A stretch of 64,000 nt of DNA from Oscarella lobularis. Lineage: Eukaryota; Porifera; Homoscleromorpha; Homosclerophorida; Oscarellidae. The notes below the pieces were generated by a model. It was not told the origin of the DNA. It ran no database searches and saw only the letters and a program-made list of their open reading frames with translations. The stretch lies in NCBI RefSeq assembly GCF_947507565.1, contig NC_089183.1:1984001-2048000 (forward strand), given 5' to 3'. Positions 45,913 through 56,932 of the stretch are shown here, in pieces. Numbering within the stretch: the stretch's first letter is position 1; each line of letters opens with the position of its first letter. The translations under genes were made by a program, and so were the position numbers.

Positions 45913-47154
45913 ATGACTTCCTCCGCTTCTGCATCGCCTCTCGACCTTCCCGTCGTCCTTTACGAAATTTTCCGTCATTGCAACGCTCGCACGCTCGCCA
46001 GAGCGAGTTGCGTCAATCGCCTATGGCGCGAAACGGCTCGACGCGTGACGTCAAACGCCGTCAGAGCGTTCTCGACCCACTTTACAGCGCGTTCGACGTA
46101 CGCCGAATGCCTACTCGACGTCGCTTCTCACATCGACACGCTCCAACGCGCACCAGCAGCTCTCCTACTATTCATTTCGCAGAACGACGATGACTATGAC
46201 GTCGACGTAGTGACGTCATTTTGTCGTAGAATACCATCAAATTGCATAGCAATGTTCTGCGACAACGAACGCGTAGGCGTCATCGGCAAAGACGGACGCG
46301 TTTTCGAGTCGGACGATAAACAACCGGTCGTCGTGACGACGCTCGTCATTCCTCGATTAAATAATATGTCCGTTCAACTGCTCGGCTTGAACGTATTCGA
46401 GAGTCCGGAAAAATTCACCGAGAACGCGATTCGCAGTCTCTTTGCTAGTAGCAACGACCGGAGCCGCCAAAGACCCGAGCAGGAAGTCGTGAATTTATTC
46501 CCCGGTGGCGTCATCGATTACGAGTCTTCACGTCTCGTTCTCTGCTTGACGTCCTGCGAAAGTCAACACTCACCCGGTATCAGTCAGCCCTTCTATCGCG
46601 GAATTCTTCGTTTTCGTCGTCGTCATGGTAACGCACTATCTAGCGCTCTCGTCGGCGGTACGGTCATAGGGAGTAGTCGCTGCTACGTCGGTGCGACGGA
46701 GATTCCTTATCCTAATTCGTCTCGTCTCGGATTGGCACTCGGAGGAGTCGGTTTTCGGTCCGCTACCGTGGTGTCACGCGACGTTCGAGACGTTCGAGAC
46801 TTGATGGCGAGAGTTCGTCGAGATTTGGGTGGTGGCGCGTCGACGCTTCGATCCGCCGCGTGTTTTGCGTGTATTTCCGTCGGGCGACGAGACGACGTCG
46901 TACCCGGATCGTCGTCGGATCCTTTGCACTCGATGCGAGCGCTCTTTCCCGGCGTTCCCGTCGTCGGTTTTTTGGGCAATGATGAGTTTGGCGAATTGGG
47001 TGCCTGCGGTTATGAGGATGAGGCTGGCGCGGGTGGCGGCGACAGCGACGGCGACGATCAAGAAGATCAAGAGCGCTCCAAGAAGCGCAAGCGTGTTGAA
47101 GCGTTTCAACATGCTTTCACGTTTGCTTTTGGATTTCTGACTTTACCCAGCTAA
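45913..47154 (+). CDS. FBXO22-like F-box/FIST protein (copy E)
   Basis: A 413-residue single-exon paralogue of copy A. The F-box is at residues 9-50 (LPVVLYEIFRHCNARTLARA) and the C-terminal FIST block reads SMRALFPGVPVVGFLGNDEF. I chose ATG 45913 because it aligns with copy A and follows the same CG-rich leader; an in-frame extension to 45718 covers duplicated promoter DNA and is unlikely to be translated. The acidic run is reduced (GGGDSDGDDQED). It is convergent with ZYG11-like copy C. Intact. Confidence 0.75.
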   Translation: MTSSASASPLDLPVVLYEIFRHCNARTLARASCVNRLWRETARRVTSNAVRAFSTHFTARSTYAECLLDVASHIDTLQRAPAALLLFISQNDDDYDVDVVTSFCRRIPSNCIAMFCDNERVGVIGKDGRVFESDDKQPVVVTTLVIPRLNNMSVQLLGLNVFESPEKFTENAIRSLFASSNDRSRQRPEQEVVNLFPGGVIDYESSRLVLCLTSCESQHSPGISQPFYRGILRFRRRHGNALSSALVGGTVIGSSRCYVGATEIPYPNSSRLGLALGGVGFRSATVVSRDVRDVRDLMARVRRDLGGGASTLRSAACFACISVGRRDDVVPGSSSDPLHSMRALFPGVPVVGFLGNDEFGELGACGYEDEAGAGGGDSDGDDQEDQERSKKRKRVEAFQHAFTFAFGFLTLPS

Positions 47155-47509
47155 GTTTATTGCCTTTCCTATGGCAGTTTCGCGTAATATCAGCTGGTGT
47201 ACTTCTAGGACGCTAGGTGGGTGGCTTAGAGGCAGCGTGCAGTGAATTCCTCGCGAGAGAATATCTGTAGTCGACACCGAGTCGTGTGAGCGCATATAGT
47301 TCAATTTCTCTTTTGTTTCGCCTACCAAGAAGACGTGCAGCTTTACGTGCGACGAGGATGGTAAGTTTGTAGATCAAAACCCGTCCGCGCATTAAACAAC
47401 ATAATTCAATCAACGAAAAACATCATATTAGCACACGAAAAGAGATTGTGAAGACCAACCCACAAGGATAAACTTATCAAACACAAAAAATTGGTCGCTC
47501 TCGTCCGGC
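47155..47509. other. Convergent spacer (copy E / ZYG11-like C)
   Basis: Same 3'-to-3' spacer as at 6872-7234, with small indels. No gene. Confidence 0.5.
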
Positions 47510-49960
47510 TCAGTCTTCTTTGTGCACCGGACATGCCTTCATTACTGCGTCGAACTGGTCTTCCAACTCCGCTGGAATTGAGAGCCCAGAAACCGCATCG
47601 GCACCGACTTCTTTTCTCAGAAGGCACGAAGGACACAACCCGGTTTCGGCGAAATAGTTCTGAGCATGAAAGTAGCTGCAACAAAAGTATGCCAGATGGT
47701 TCAAGCCAAAAGCAGAGACAGCGGGGAATTCAGAGCAGTTGCAAACATTCACCAAAGGCACAAGTGTCGTGTAATAATAGCAGTCAGGATAATTTAGTTC
47801 GGCTTTAGTTGTGCGTTCAAAAAATCCTCTTTTATAGTCGCTGTTTCCAAACACCTTAGCAACCAGAGCATCTTTGCTTTCGACGTCGTTAGGCCAGATT
47901 GAGTCCAGATCGTCGTTGACAATAAGGAGTGCAGCCAAATACGAAGAGGCGACACGCATTCTCTCAGTTGGCGGCGAACACGACGCCGCATCAACAATAG
48001 CCTTGATGACTTTTCGCAAGCACACTGTATGCGCCAAGTCGCGAATTTCAGCAATGTACGACAGGAATTCGACAGCCACGCAGTAACTCGACTTACCCCT
48101 ACCAGCATGAAAATAAAAATACGAGCCTCTTAGGGCCACTTCTGCCAAATTGTCCACAGCTTCAGGAACTTCGACGAAATCTCGGAACAGACTCGGCAGC
48201 CCATAGCACAGTGAACAAAGAGCCCGAACAATTGTAGAAGCTCCAATAAGAAAGTCGCTGAGGGACTGATCCCTTAGCATTATTTCAACGTCAGGATAGC
48301 AATTGATGAAATAGCTTAGGCGAACGCACAATTTAGAAAGATTGCCTTTATTTCTAGCCAAGTGCTGACGAACGATTGCCGGCACTTTTTCGAACAATCT
48401 TCTTAGCGTGCTGTACTTCGAATACGAGTCGTCTGGAAGATTGCTAATGAATGCCACAGCCAAATGCAAAAGAAGAGGTTGTGAGCAAATAAACGGCGAG
48501 AAACGATAAACACTTGAGACTAGGGCTTGAACAAAACAGATCATATCTCTCGTACCATGAAAAGCAGCTCTGTCTGAAAATTCCCGAAGTAGAGGAAAAA
48601 TCTTTGGATCAAGAAATTTCCGAAAAAAATATTCTAGCAGACCACAAGCATGGCGGCCTAAAACAAGTGGCTTCTTGTCTTTAATAGTATACCATTCCAT
48701 TTGGCTATCCAATTCCATTCTGCTGAACAAGCTGTTGAAAAACTTAGCGATCACCTTTGCTGTCTTAGAATCCTTTTCAGTCTGCATGCGAAGCAGTCCC
48801 GCGTAAAGCATTGACGAGACTGGAGAAGGAATCACCTCGTAACTGCGCCGCAATATTCTATGGTCATACAGAGTAACGACATCAGAAAAAGCAGGGTAAT
48901 TTCTCAAAGCGTGCTTGCTGCAATAATCATGAACGTTCGCCCCAGTCGAAATTTGACAGGTATCAGCGCCAAGATCATATTCATTATTATATTCATCCAT
49001 TTTCTCAAGAAATTTGAGTTGGCTGAATCGATTAGTAGCTCTTAGAACGTCGCATACGCAATCCATGGAGAGAGTGTCTGAGCATTCAAGGTGAGTAAGT
49101 GAAGAAGAACTGGTTAGAATTTCGTAAAGGGCGTGTTTTACCCTTGCATAGGATTCGCCGTCACGGCGCCAAGAAACGTAAGAGAGATCAACACTGCTCA
49201 AAAGGCGAAGCTTGGACAAAAACGCTGAAATGTTAGAGCTTAGCGCTGCAGTGACGGTCGATTCTGTGACAGGGATGAAGTACAACGAATTGAGGCCGAG
49301 TTGTTTGAGACGAACACATGCGAGACAGTCAGCGGTGGAGAACACTTCCAAAAGGCTAACAGGAATTCCAGAAATGCATAGGTGCTCCAGTAGAGGTAGG
49401 CTGGACACAAAAATACGCAGCTCTTCAAGAGAAACGGACGTGAATCCAATGTCTAAATGCCTTAGATTTGAAAAATACGGAAGTTCGACTAATCCAATTT
49501 CGCCAATGACATGACGAGCACAGAAGCTCGTCAATGACGTCATGCACTTGTCCTCGACGATTTTCAAGAAAGGAGTCGACAGATCCGCCCAACACGAACT
49601 GAACGATATGTCAATGCTCGTCACGTTGACTAATTCTGCTATTTTGTCGACGAATGCGTTTGGATCGATATCAATACAGTAGAGAGGCAACGCAGTCAAA
49701 CGAATGCGATTTTGATCAAGTAGAATATCGAGGACGCCTGCTGTCAGCTTTCCACGTCGAGCTAGTCCGTCGATAATGCGGTTGGCGATAGGCGGAGGCA
49801 AGCTGACTGAACACGTGGACCGGTCCCCGAGAAGAATCTCGGCGACAGAGGGCAAAGGAGACGCTGGTATGTCACCCAGTGAAGACAAATGCGGAACTAA
49901 GAACGTTTCGCACAGACTTTGGACGGCCCAATCGGACAGCGTGTCGAGATGAACGTCCAT
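47510..49960 (-). CDS. ZYG11/ZER1-like protein (copy C)
   Basis: An intact 816-residue paralogue of copies A and B, ending ACPVHKED. I chose ATG 49960 (MDVHLDTLSDWAVQ) over the upstream in-frame ATG at 50008 because it aligns with both paralogues; the 16-residue extension (MAPDQVGSHKPGLNST) is not conserved. It is nearer to copy A in the middle region (EKMDEYNN, RAAFHGTRDMICFVQ) and to copy B in KRGFFERTTKAELNYPDCYY, a mosaic suggestive of gene conversion. The upstream CACGTG of copies A and B reads CAGGTG here. Confidence 0.6.
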   Translation of the reverse strand: MDVHLDTLSDWAVQSLCETFLVPHLSSLGDIPASPLPSVAEILLGDRSTCSVSLPPPIANRIIDGLARRGKLTAGVLDILLDQNRIRLTALPLYCIDIDPNAFVDKIAELVNVTSIDISFSSCWADLSTPFLKIVEDKCMTSLTSFCARHVIGEIGLVELPYFSNLRHLDIGFTSVSLEELRIFVSSLPLLEHLCISGIPVSLLEVFSTADCLACVRLKQLGLNSLYFIPVTESTVTAALSSNISAFLSKLRLLSSVDLSYVSWRRDGESYARVKHALYEILTSSSSLTHLECSDTLSMDCVCDVLRATNRFSQLKFLEKMDEYNNEYDLGADTCQISTGANVHDYCSKHALRNYPAFSDVVTLYDHRILRRSYEVIPSPVSSMLYAGLLRMQTEKDSKTAKVIAKFFNSLFSRMELDSQMEWYTIKDKKPLVLGRHACGLLEYFFRKFLDPKIFPLLREFSDRAAFHGTRDMICFVQALVSSVYRFSPFICSQPLLLHLAVAFISNLPDDSYSKYSTLRRLFEKVPAIVRQHLARNKGNLSKLCVRLSYFINCYPDVEIMLRDQSLSDFLIGASTIVRALCSLCYGLPSLFRDFVEVPEAVDNLAEVALRGSYFYFHAGRGKSSYCVAVEFLSYIAEIRDLAHTVCLRKVIKAIVDAASCSPPTERMRVASSYLAALLIVNDDLDSIWPNDVESKDALVAKVFGNSDYKRGFFERTTKAELNYPDCYYYTTLVPLVNVCNCSEFPAVSAFGLNHLAYFCCSYFHAQNYFAETGLCPSCLLRKEVGADAVSGLSIPAELEDQFDAVMKACPVHKED

Positions 49961-51509
49961 GGTCGAGTTTAATCCGGGTTTGTGAGAGCCAACTTGATCA
50001 GGTGCCAAGCGCCTACACCACGCGACGGATTTTTTGCTTTCTGTGCAGAAAGGGGAATGACGGTGAGCGTTTTCTCGGCTGCTTTTTTACATCAAAAGCT
50101 GCTTTGAAATTAGGAGTGACAAATTTGAATTTATCGAATCTTACGACATCGGTCTGAAAATCGAATGGGTAATTTTGCTGAGGAAGAAATACCTCGCAAG
50201 CAGCGGAGAAGCTATCAGGCTAACTATGTTAATTAGAAGGTACAGTTATTCGTTTGTTGTCATCCGGGACCCTTTTTGCTTCACGGCACCTCGCCATCTC
50301 CGTTTAGCGAAGCCATCCTTCGTCCTAGACGAGCGCAATCTTTTTTTCTACATGGCAGGTAGGTATAGGCGTTGATCCTACCCGTTTTCGCGGCCAAAAT
50401 GGTCTTTCTCGTCACTTGCTTCGCCCTTGTCGCTACGCAAACAACTGGGAAACGCCCAACGTTCTATGCATCGGTACAACGCGCAGCTCCTTTACTCGCG
50501 AGAACGTCACGGAGCTTTCTAGAACAAATTCTTTAGTGGCGACGTCTCGTCGATCGAAATGCCGGTCGCGCCTTCTGTCGCCTTCATCGGAGTCCGGCCC
50601 CTTGATATTCGCGAGTCGCCTGATAGCACAGTTAATCAGCGTCGTTCTTTGCTAGGGACCCATTTACGAAGCCAAATTCAGCCTGTGACGCGGTACGTCA
50701 TCTTTTTTGCTTGAAACGGTGCCCCTCCATTCATTATCAGACTATTCTGAAGTCTCGCTCTTAGCTGACGCGTATTATTCAGTACGAGAGCAAAGTGGAC
50801 CTTTCGTATTTCTCTACCAAGCTTTCTAAAAGATCCCCGGTCAGCCCGTACTGCTTCAAATCATATGCCTGTACAATCTTTCCAACTCCTCAAAAAAATT
50901 TCTTGAGATACTCCTCCGGCTGTATTTCTTTACTTCAGCAGACATTTCACGGCACCTTGTCCTAATTCTTGACAAAATTCGTAGCCCCCTATGCAGTAGG
51001 TCGGCTGGGGATCTATGGATTCCGTACCAACAATTATTCCCAAGAAACGACCCCAAGGTGTACAGTCGCACGCCATTCGCTCAAAACGTGCGAGACGTGT
51101 ACCTCCATATTATTGCATAAAGTCAAGCTGAGTTGGAGGGAGGGACAGGCGAATTATATTACGGCGTCCTCGTTTTTTTTTGAAGCAAACCGCGAGTTTC
51201 CATCAACTAGAGTTACAGCTTGCATAACAATATAGAGTAACGATAAAAGAGAGTACAGCAAAAGGATAAAATGCCAAGTAGTCAGGAAACCAATCCTCCC
51301 TCTGGTTCTAAATGAAAAAACCTAACTAAAAAGTTAAACAAAAAATAAGGACATCGTGAAACGACGATACTAATAGAAAAAAAAGAGTATACGTGCAACT
51401 CTAATTAAGAATATCATATTTAGGGACGACGAATCAGACAGTTTTACTGTGGTTGCCATACTATAGAATGCTGTGTGCGCAATTGATGACTCGAATACCA
51501 CGCAAAGAG
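49961..51509. other. Gene X relic, flank module and relic Y5 upstream of ROCO5's 3' end
   Basis: ATGACG plus GTGAGC at 50056 is the exon-1 relic of gene X, and its 3' flank reappears at about 50150. The shared flank module follows (50230-50700), then relic Y5 (50810-51075) and AT-rich DNA. Confidence 0.55.
50810..51075 (-). pseudogene. Relic ORF Y (copy 5)
   Basis: Readable parts include TPWGRFLGIIVGTESIDPQP and TYCIGGYEFCQELGQGAVKC, the best-preserved consensus of the family, then breaks before NFFEELERLYRHMI. Confidence 0.4.
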
Positions 51510-54500
51510 TCAGTGTGAGCCTAAAAGGAGTGGCTAAGATGCTTAGCAAACGCGCAACACAACAAGAAACTTACCAGAAAAAATGTCGGGTACTATGTTT
51601 GAGTAGCCTACGTCAGGATCGTTCACGGCATTGATAAAATGCCTGCGGGTTGCTCTATTGCCGAACTTGTCTGTCCACGCCTCTAGCATCTCTAAAGCAC
51701 GCTCGCTATCGTTGTGTTGCTCTCCAAACGCATGAATTTCATGACGTCTAAAAGGCTCCGGTTTCAAAAGCCTCGCAATACTACGCCAATCTGCTTGAAT
51801 GCGTTTAGCCGCTCTAAATCTTTCGATTGACGTCATCTCCGTATCAAGAAACTGGTCACTAAATGAAGAAGTGACATCTAAAGAATGCCGATAAGCATGA
51901 TCCTTCGTCGATTACCTAATTAAACTTACAAACGCGAGAAGACTCTGATGTTTCAGGGGTTTGGAGTAGAGTGTCCTCCCCCAAGTCACGAAAACAACTG
52001 CTAATTACTTTGCCTAAATCACAGTCTTGCAAGGCATCAGTAAGAACAGCAACAACAGCGTTTTTTCCAGACTGCTCCAGCCACTTATTTAGTATTTGAA
52101 GCACTTGCTCGGCGTTAACTTTGTCTCCTACCAGGCTAGAACACCTGACGTCAAGGATAACGAAAAGTTCCGTAATTTTTGTTGAGCAGCACCGACTCAC
52201 TTCCCTTGCAACCGATATTGCATCTTGTGGCGTGACCGTGTTTCCACACGCATCCGGAAATATTTCATCTATTCGTCGCTCAAATGATTCCAGAACTAAA
52301 GAGAAGACTAAAATAATATTTTAACCCAATGATCTGTTTATACCTCGTCTAATGCTGTTGCTGCATTCCTGAAGTTTTCTTGGCTTGGCGGATAAAAGGG
52401 TTCTGAGGAGCCAATCTTGTGATGATATTTGGACCCTTTGCTTCTTCATTGCGGTGTCGCCGTCAGAGTAGTCAAAGAAAATGCTATATAAACTTCCCGG
52501 AAATATTTTCAACAGCATTTGCAGCTGAACAATGCATCTCCAGAACACGTGAAACAGTCGATCTAATGCATTGCGTGATTTCAGTGTGCGGCATTTGCAA
52601 AGGATAGCTGCGTTAGTCGCAAGTTCTTCGCACGTAAATTTAGCTTTGATCGGACAATACGATAGCGTAAATCCATTATTCCAATGGCGAATTAGTTGGC
52701 TGATCTGGTGACATCGCGCAGAAAATAGTTGAAAAATTCCCAGAGGAAGAGTGAAAACAAAAGAGTACGAAAGTGACACTTCAATGCTACCTTTTGGACA
52801 ATCTGCCGGAAAGTTTTCTTCTACCTCCCGAGGGTAACCTTGACTAAGTAACCAAGGCACTAAAAGAGATGCGTCGGCTTTCTCCAAATGATTAACAATG
52901 TCATACGCTTCATTATCACCGTGTTCATTAGGCAATCCATGTTTACCCTTTACGTAGGCAAAATCGAACGATAACAACATTTTAACAAAAATATTGACGC
53001 TTTCAGTGTCAAGCTTTTGACCACGTAACAGAGCTTTTAGCAATGGAATTGACAGAGTTGCATTACTAGACAGCTCCTCTTTATCTTCGATGAATCGTTC
53101 AGGACTAATTTCCGTTGTTCCACTTTCATGCACCAATACGTCGTAATCGTGACGAAAAATTAGCTTCAGCGCATCGACAATTCTTTTGCTCGACCCGAAA
53201 ACAACATCACTCAAGCGAGATTGATCAAAATACAATATAGTGCCAACTTGATGGTAGTACCTTAGAACGATCAGAAATTCCTCTTTGGACAAATCAAACT
53301 GACCACCTAATCTGTTTAAAAAATCCACTTTCAACGCAGATAGGCCATTATGAGAGAGTCTGCATTCTCTTTCAATTCTTTCCTCAAAATTGTACCAAGT
53401 TTCGGGAACAATGTCTCCAGCACTTGGAAATAGCTTCTCGTTGTCAGTCAGTTTATCAATGAAATCTCTCAACTTTGCAGTAGTTTCCACGTCTTTCGCT
53501 GAAGTAAAAACAACACTATTGTCAACGCGTACATTCTGTTTCTTGATGAACGCAGCTTTCTCTCCATACCACAAAATGTTCTCTTTAATAATTGCTTCTC
53601 GATTTTCTGTGAAATTCTTTATTTGGCGAGTGAAGTCTTCTTGATACGGTCTAGGATTCCAAGCGTTACACAAACGATCCCATTTTCGTAAAAACGCAAA
53701 CGATATAGCAATTCTCATTCCGCTCGTACACAACCTGTAGATACTTTCCTATATGCTCATGAAAGCTTGCCTCCGTCAGTTCATAACGCTGAACATCGAC
53801 TACAATGACGACCAAGCCATTTTCGCTGACAAACAATTGATTAGTTAAAAGATAACACCTTTGCCCGCCGCAATCAATAATTTTGGCACGCTTGTCAGCC
53901 AACGTCAACTCATATTCCTCCACACCTATAGTTCTGTCTTCGAGACACGTGCAAAATGATGCGTTGCGCAGCATAGTTTGGAATAAGCTTGTTTTTCCTG
54001 AGCAACTCTCACCTAAAACAACTATCTTTACTCGTCTTGATGAGGTGAGTATTTTGGAGGAAAAATAAGCTCGTATTGAAGCTAATCCGTACTCCCAAAC
54101 TCCCTTCGGTGGAAACGTTATAGGATTCCCTAAGCATTTCAAGTACATTAATTTTCCAATTGACGAAGGCAAACGTGTCAGTAAGCAACCAGTCACATCC
54201 AGACTTTCCAGCAATCCCAAACTCGATGGTAATTTTTCTAGACCGCAGTACTGCAGATGTAGTTCTTTTAGATTCTCTAGCTTTTGCAACATATCGTCAG
54301 GAAGACTTTTCAATTCCTTGTTATTACCCAAATCAAGCTTCTTCAGGGCAGTTAGGTTACTCAAACTAATTGAAAGTTGTTGTAGGCCACACCGCCACAA
54401 GACGAGTTCTTCGAGCTTCTGTAGTTTCGTCCCTATATCTTCAGGAAGACTTTTCAATTCACTGTTGTCACTCAAATCAAGCTTCTTCAGGGCAGTTAGG

Positions 54501-55882
54501 TTACTCAAACTACTTGGAATTTGCTTTAGACCGCACTCCGACAAGATGAGTTCTTCGAGGTTCTGTAGTTTCGTCCCTATATCTTCAGGAAGACTTTTCA
54601 ATTCACTGTTGTGACTCAAATCAAGCTTTTTTAGACCAGTTAGGCTACTCAAACTAATTGGAAGTTGTTTTAGATCACAATCCCGCAAGTAGAGTTGTTC
54701 GAGGTTCTGTAGGTTTATCCCTATATCTTCGGGAAGACTTTTTAATTTACGGTTTCTACTCAAATCAAGCTTCTTCAGGGCAATTAGGTTACTCAAACTA
54801 ATTGGAAGTTGTTGTAGACCACACCACCCTAAATTCAGTTCTTCCAGGTTCTGTAGTTTCGTCCCTATATCTTCAGGAAGCCTTTTCAATTCACTGTTGT
54901 GACTCAAATCAAGCTTTTTTAGACCAGTTAGGTTACTCAAACTACTTGGAAGTTGTTGTAGACCACACCGCCGCAAGTCGAGTTCTTCGAGTTTCTGTAG
55001 TTTCGTCCCCATATCTTCAGGAAGACTTTTCAATTCACTGTTTCGACTCAAATCAAGCTTTTTCAGGGCAGTTATGTTACTTATACTATTTGGAAGTTGT
55101 TTTAGACCACACTCCCACAAGATGAGTTCTTCCAGGTTCTGTAGTTTTGTCCCCATATCTTCAGGAAGACTTTTCATTTCACTGTTCGAATTCAACTCTA
55201 GTCTCTTTAGGTCTTTTAGTTCACTGATTTGTGAGGGAAAGTGTTTCATACCGCACGAATGCAAAGTGAGTGATTCTAAGTTCGACCACTTCTCTTGAGG
55301 CTTACTCTCGAATCCGCTGTTTCGTATTGGAGCGAACAGTGCTGCATAGTTGTTGAGTATATTTCTTCTGATGGTTAGAGAGCGTAGTTCTGTTTGCGAC
55401 TCTACTGCACCTATAATGTCATCTTCGTGAACAAGGATTACACATAGTTCCTTGAGACGTGAAGGCAGAAGTGGTAGAGAGTAGTAATACCGACTGTCCT
55501 TCTCCATTCGGCCTATTTGAACTCTTGTAATGCCGCGCATACTCGCTAGTGAAAGATTTCGTGCAGCGGCACAATCAATGCTTAGGGCCGATACTTCAGT
55601 CAGGCTTGAAACGTCAAACGGAAGGCTATCACTTTCCAAAATAGCCTCATTATCACCTTCTATACAGAGGACTGCATCTTCATCGTTAGACCGGTCTGAA
55701 CAATACCAGCTAGGAAACAATCAGGGCCACGCTATGCCTTCGAACTGCGTACGTACAGTAGTACTTACTTACCGATCATCGTCTTTCATGTGGCCGACAG
55801 TTTGTATTCGGTAAACGAAATTTTTATATGTTGCGTCCTCTCCACGCCTAAGAGCGCTAAGAAGCTGATCCGAGGTACTCAT
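51510..55882 (-). pseudogene. ROCO5: LRR-ROC-COR-Death-Death gene broken at the GTPase G4 motif
   Basis: Exons: 55882-55773, 55709-52344, 52295-51930, 51877-51575, 51520-51510. Six full 48-residue LRR units plus a last one precede the ROC domain (GESCSGKTS, DCGGQ). The frame ends at CVFTKMGSFV (53666). The remainder is open in another frame from KWDRLCNAWNPRPYQ onward through COR. Compared with ROCO4 (TKVDLFTKWDRLSN), about 17 bp between two TTTACAAAA-like repeats is deleted, removing TKVD itself. Splice sites and Death exons are intact. It is a single-lesion pseudogene unless the assembly is wrong here. Confidence 0.8.
54190..55200 (-). repeat. 144-bp tandem LRR-coding repeats in ROCO5
   Basis: Six full units plus the last one. 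Variable windows include ELILWECGL, ELDLRRCGL, ELNLGWCGL, QLYLRDCDL, ELILSECGL and ELVLWRCGL. Confidence 0.85.
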
Positions 55883-56932
55883 CGCTGTTGTAATTTGCAT
55901 GAGAGAAGCAGACCCGTATATCTCGTGGTTGGAAATGTATCGTGACCATCATGTTTGAGCTAGCGTTTGGATATGCGATACCCCGCTTCTTTGCTACAAA
56001 TTAGTTTCCTATAGACTCTGCTAGAACGATGACCGTCGAGGATCACGGCCGTTGCACTGCTGAATAAGATAATTGAGTTGCCATAACAGCGGCGCGGTTT
56101 TGTTTTACGGCTGCTCGCTAGGAGCGCCGGAAAAAGCAAAGTATGTCACAATAAAGGCATTTCAAGAACAACATGCACAAACTTGACACCAGAGCCGCTG
56201 GTAATATCCAATTGTTTTGCAACTGTGTTCTACAATGGGAATGCGAAGCGAAAGAGCTGTAGCACACTTACTTTATACAAGATATGCAAAAAATACGGAG
56301 AGGACAGCTACGCAACCAACTGAAACGCCCGACGAGCGATATAACGGTACCGAGACCACGAGAAATGCTTTTACTTTCCGATCGAGCGGCGAGCTAGAGA
56401 GGCTATGTAGTAGAAAGAAACATATTGTCGACGTCTCCTCGAAATGACGATCGCGCTTTCGTGCATGAGAGGGGCTCCTCGATCCTCAGATAAAAGACTA
56501 AGCGAATCTATCAGCGTTGTTCTTTGCTAGGGACCCGTGCATATCCGAAGCCGTGTAAAACGCGTCATGTAATGTCATCACTATTTTGATGTCAGCCAGA
56601 TGAGCCTCTCAGCCTTAATTGTGATCTAAGCTAGGCCGTGCTCCTAGTTCCAACTTTCTTTTTGAAGGCCGCCTGTAGTATTTGATTGCTTTTTATCCCG
56701 CGCCTGCGGTGTTGTGCTTGAATGATGTATGGCACGACCTCCCGCCCCACGCCGAGGATGCTACCTTGTGCCGGGTGGCGAGAGAGTGATGTGTTAAGTA
56801 CCGTCGCCTAGAGTCAGCCGCATGAAGATGATGCTCTCCTGTAAAATAAACAATTCCAACGAAGCCTTGTTCTAATTATTACAGGACCTAGAACAAGATA
56901 TGACAATTGAAAAAAATAGCACGGATCCTAAA
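55883..56932. other. Intergenic between ROCO5 and the membrane-protein gene
   Basis: Homologous to 42322-44255 without its 650-bp insertion. No gene was recognised. Confidence 0.5.
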
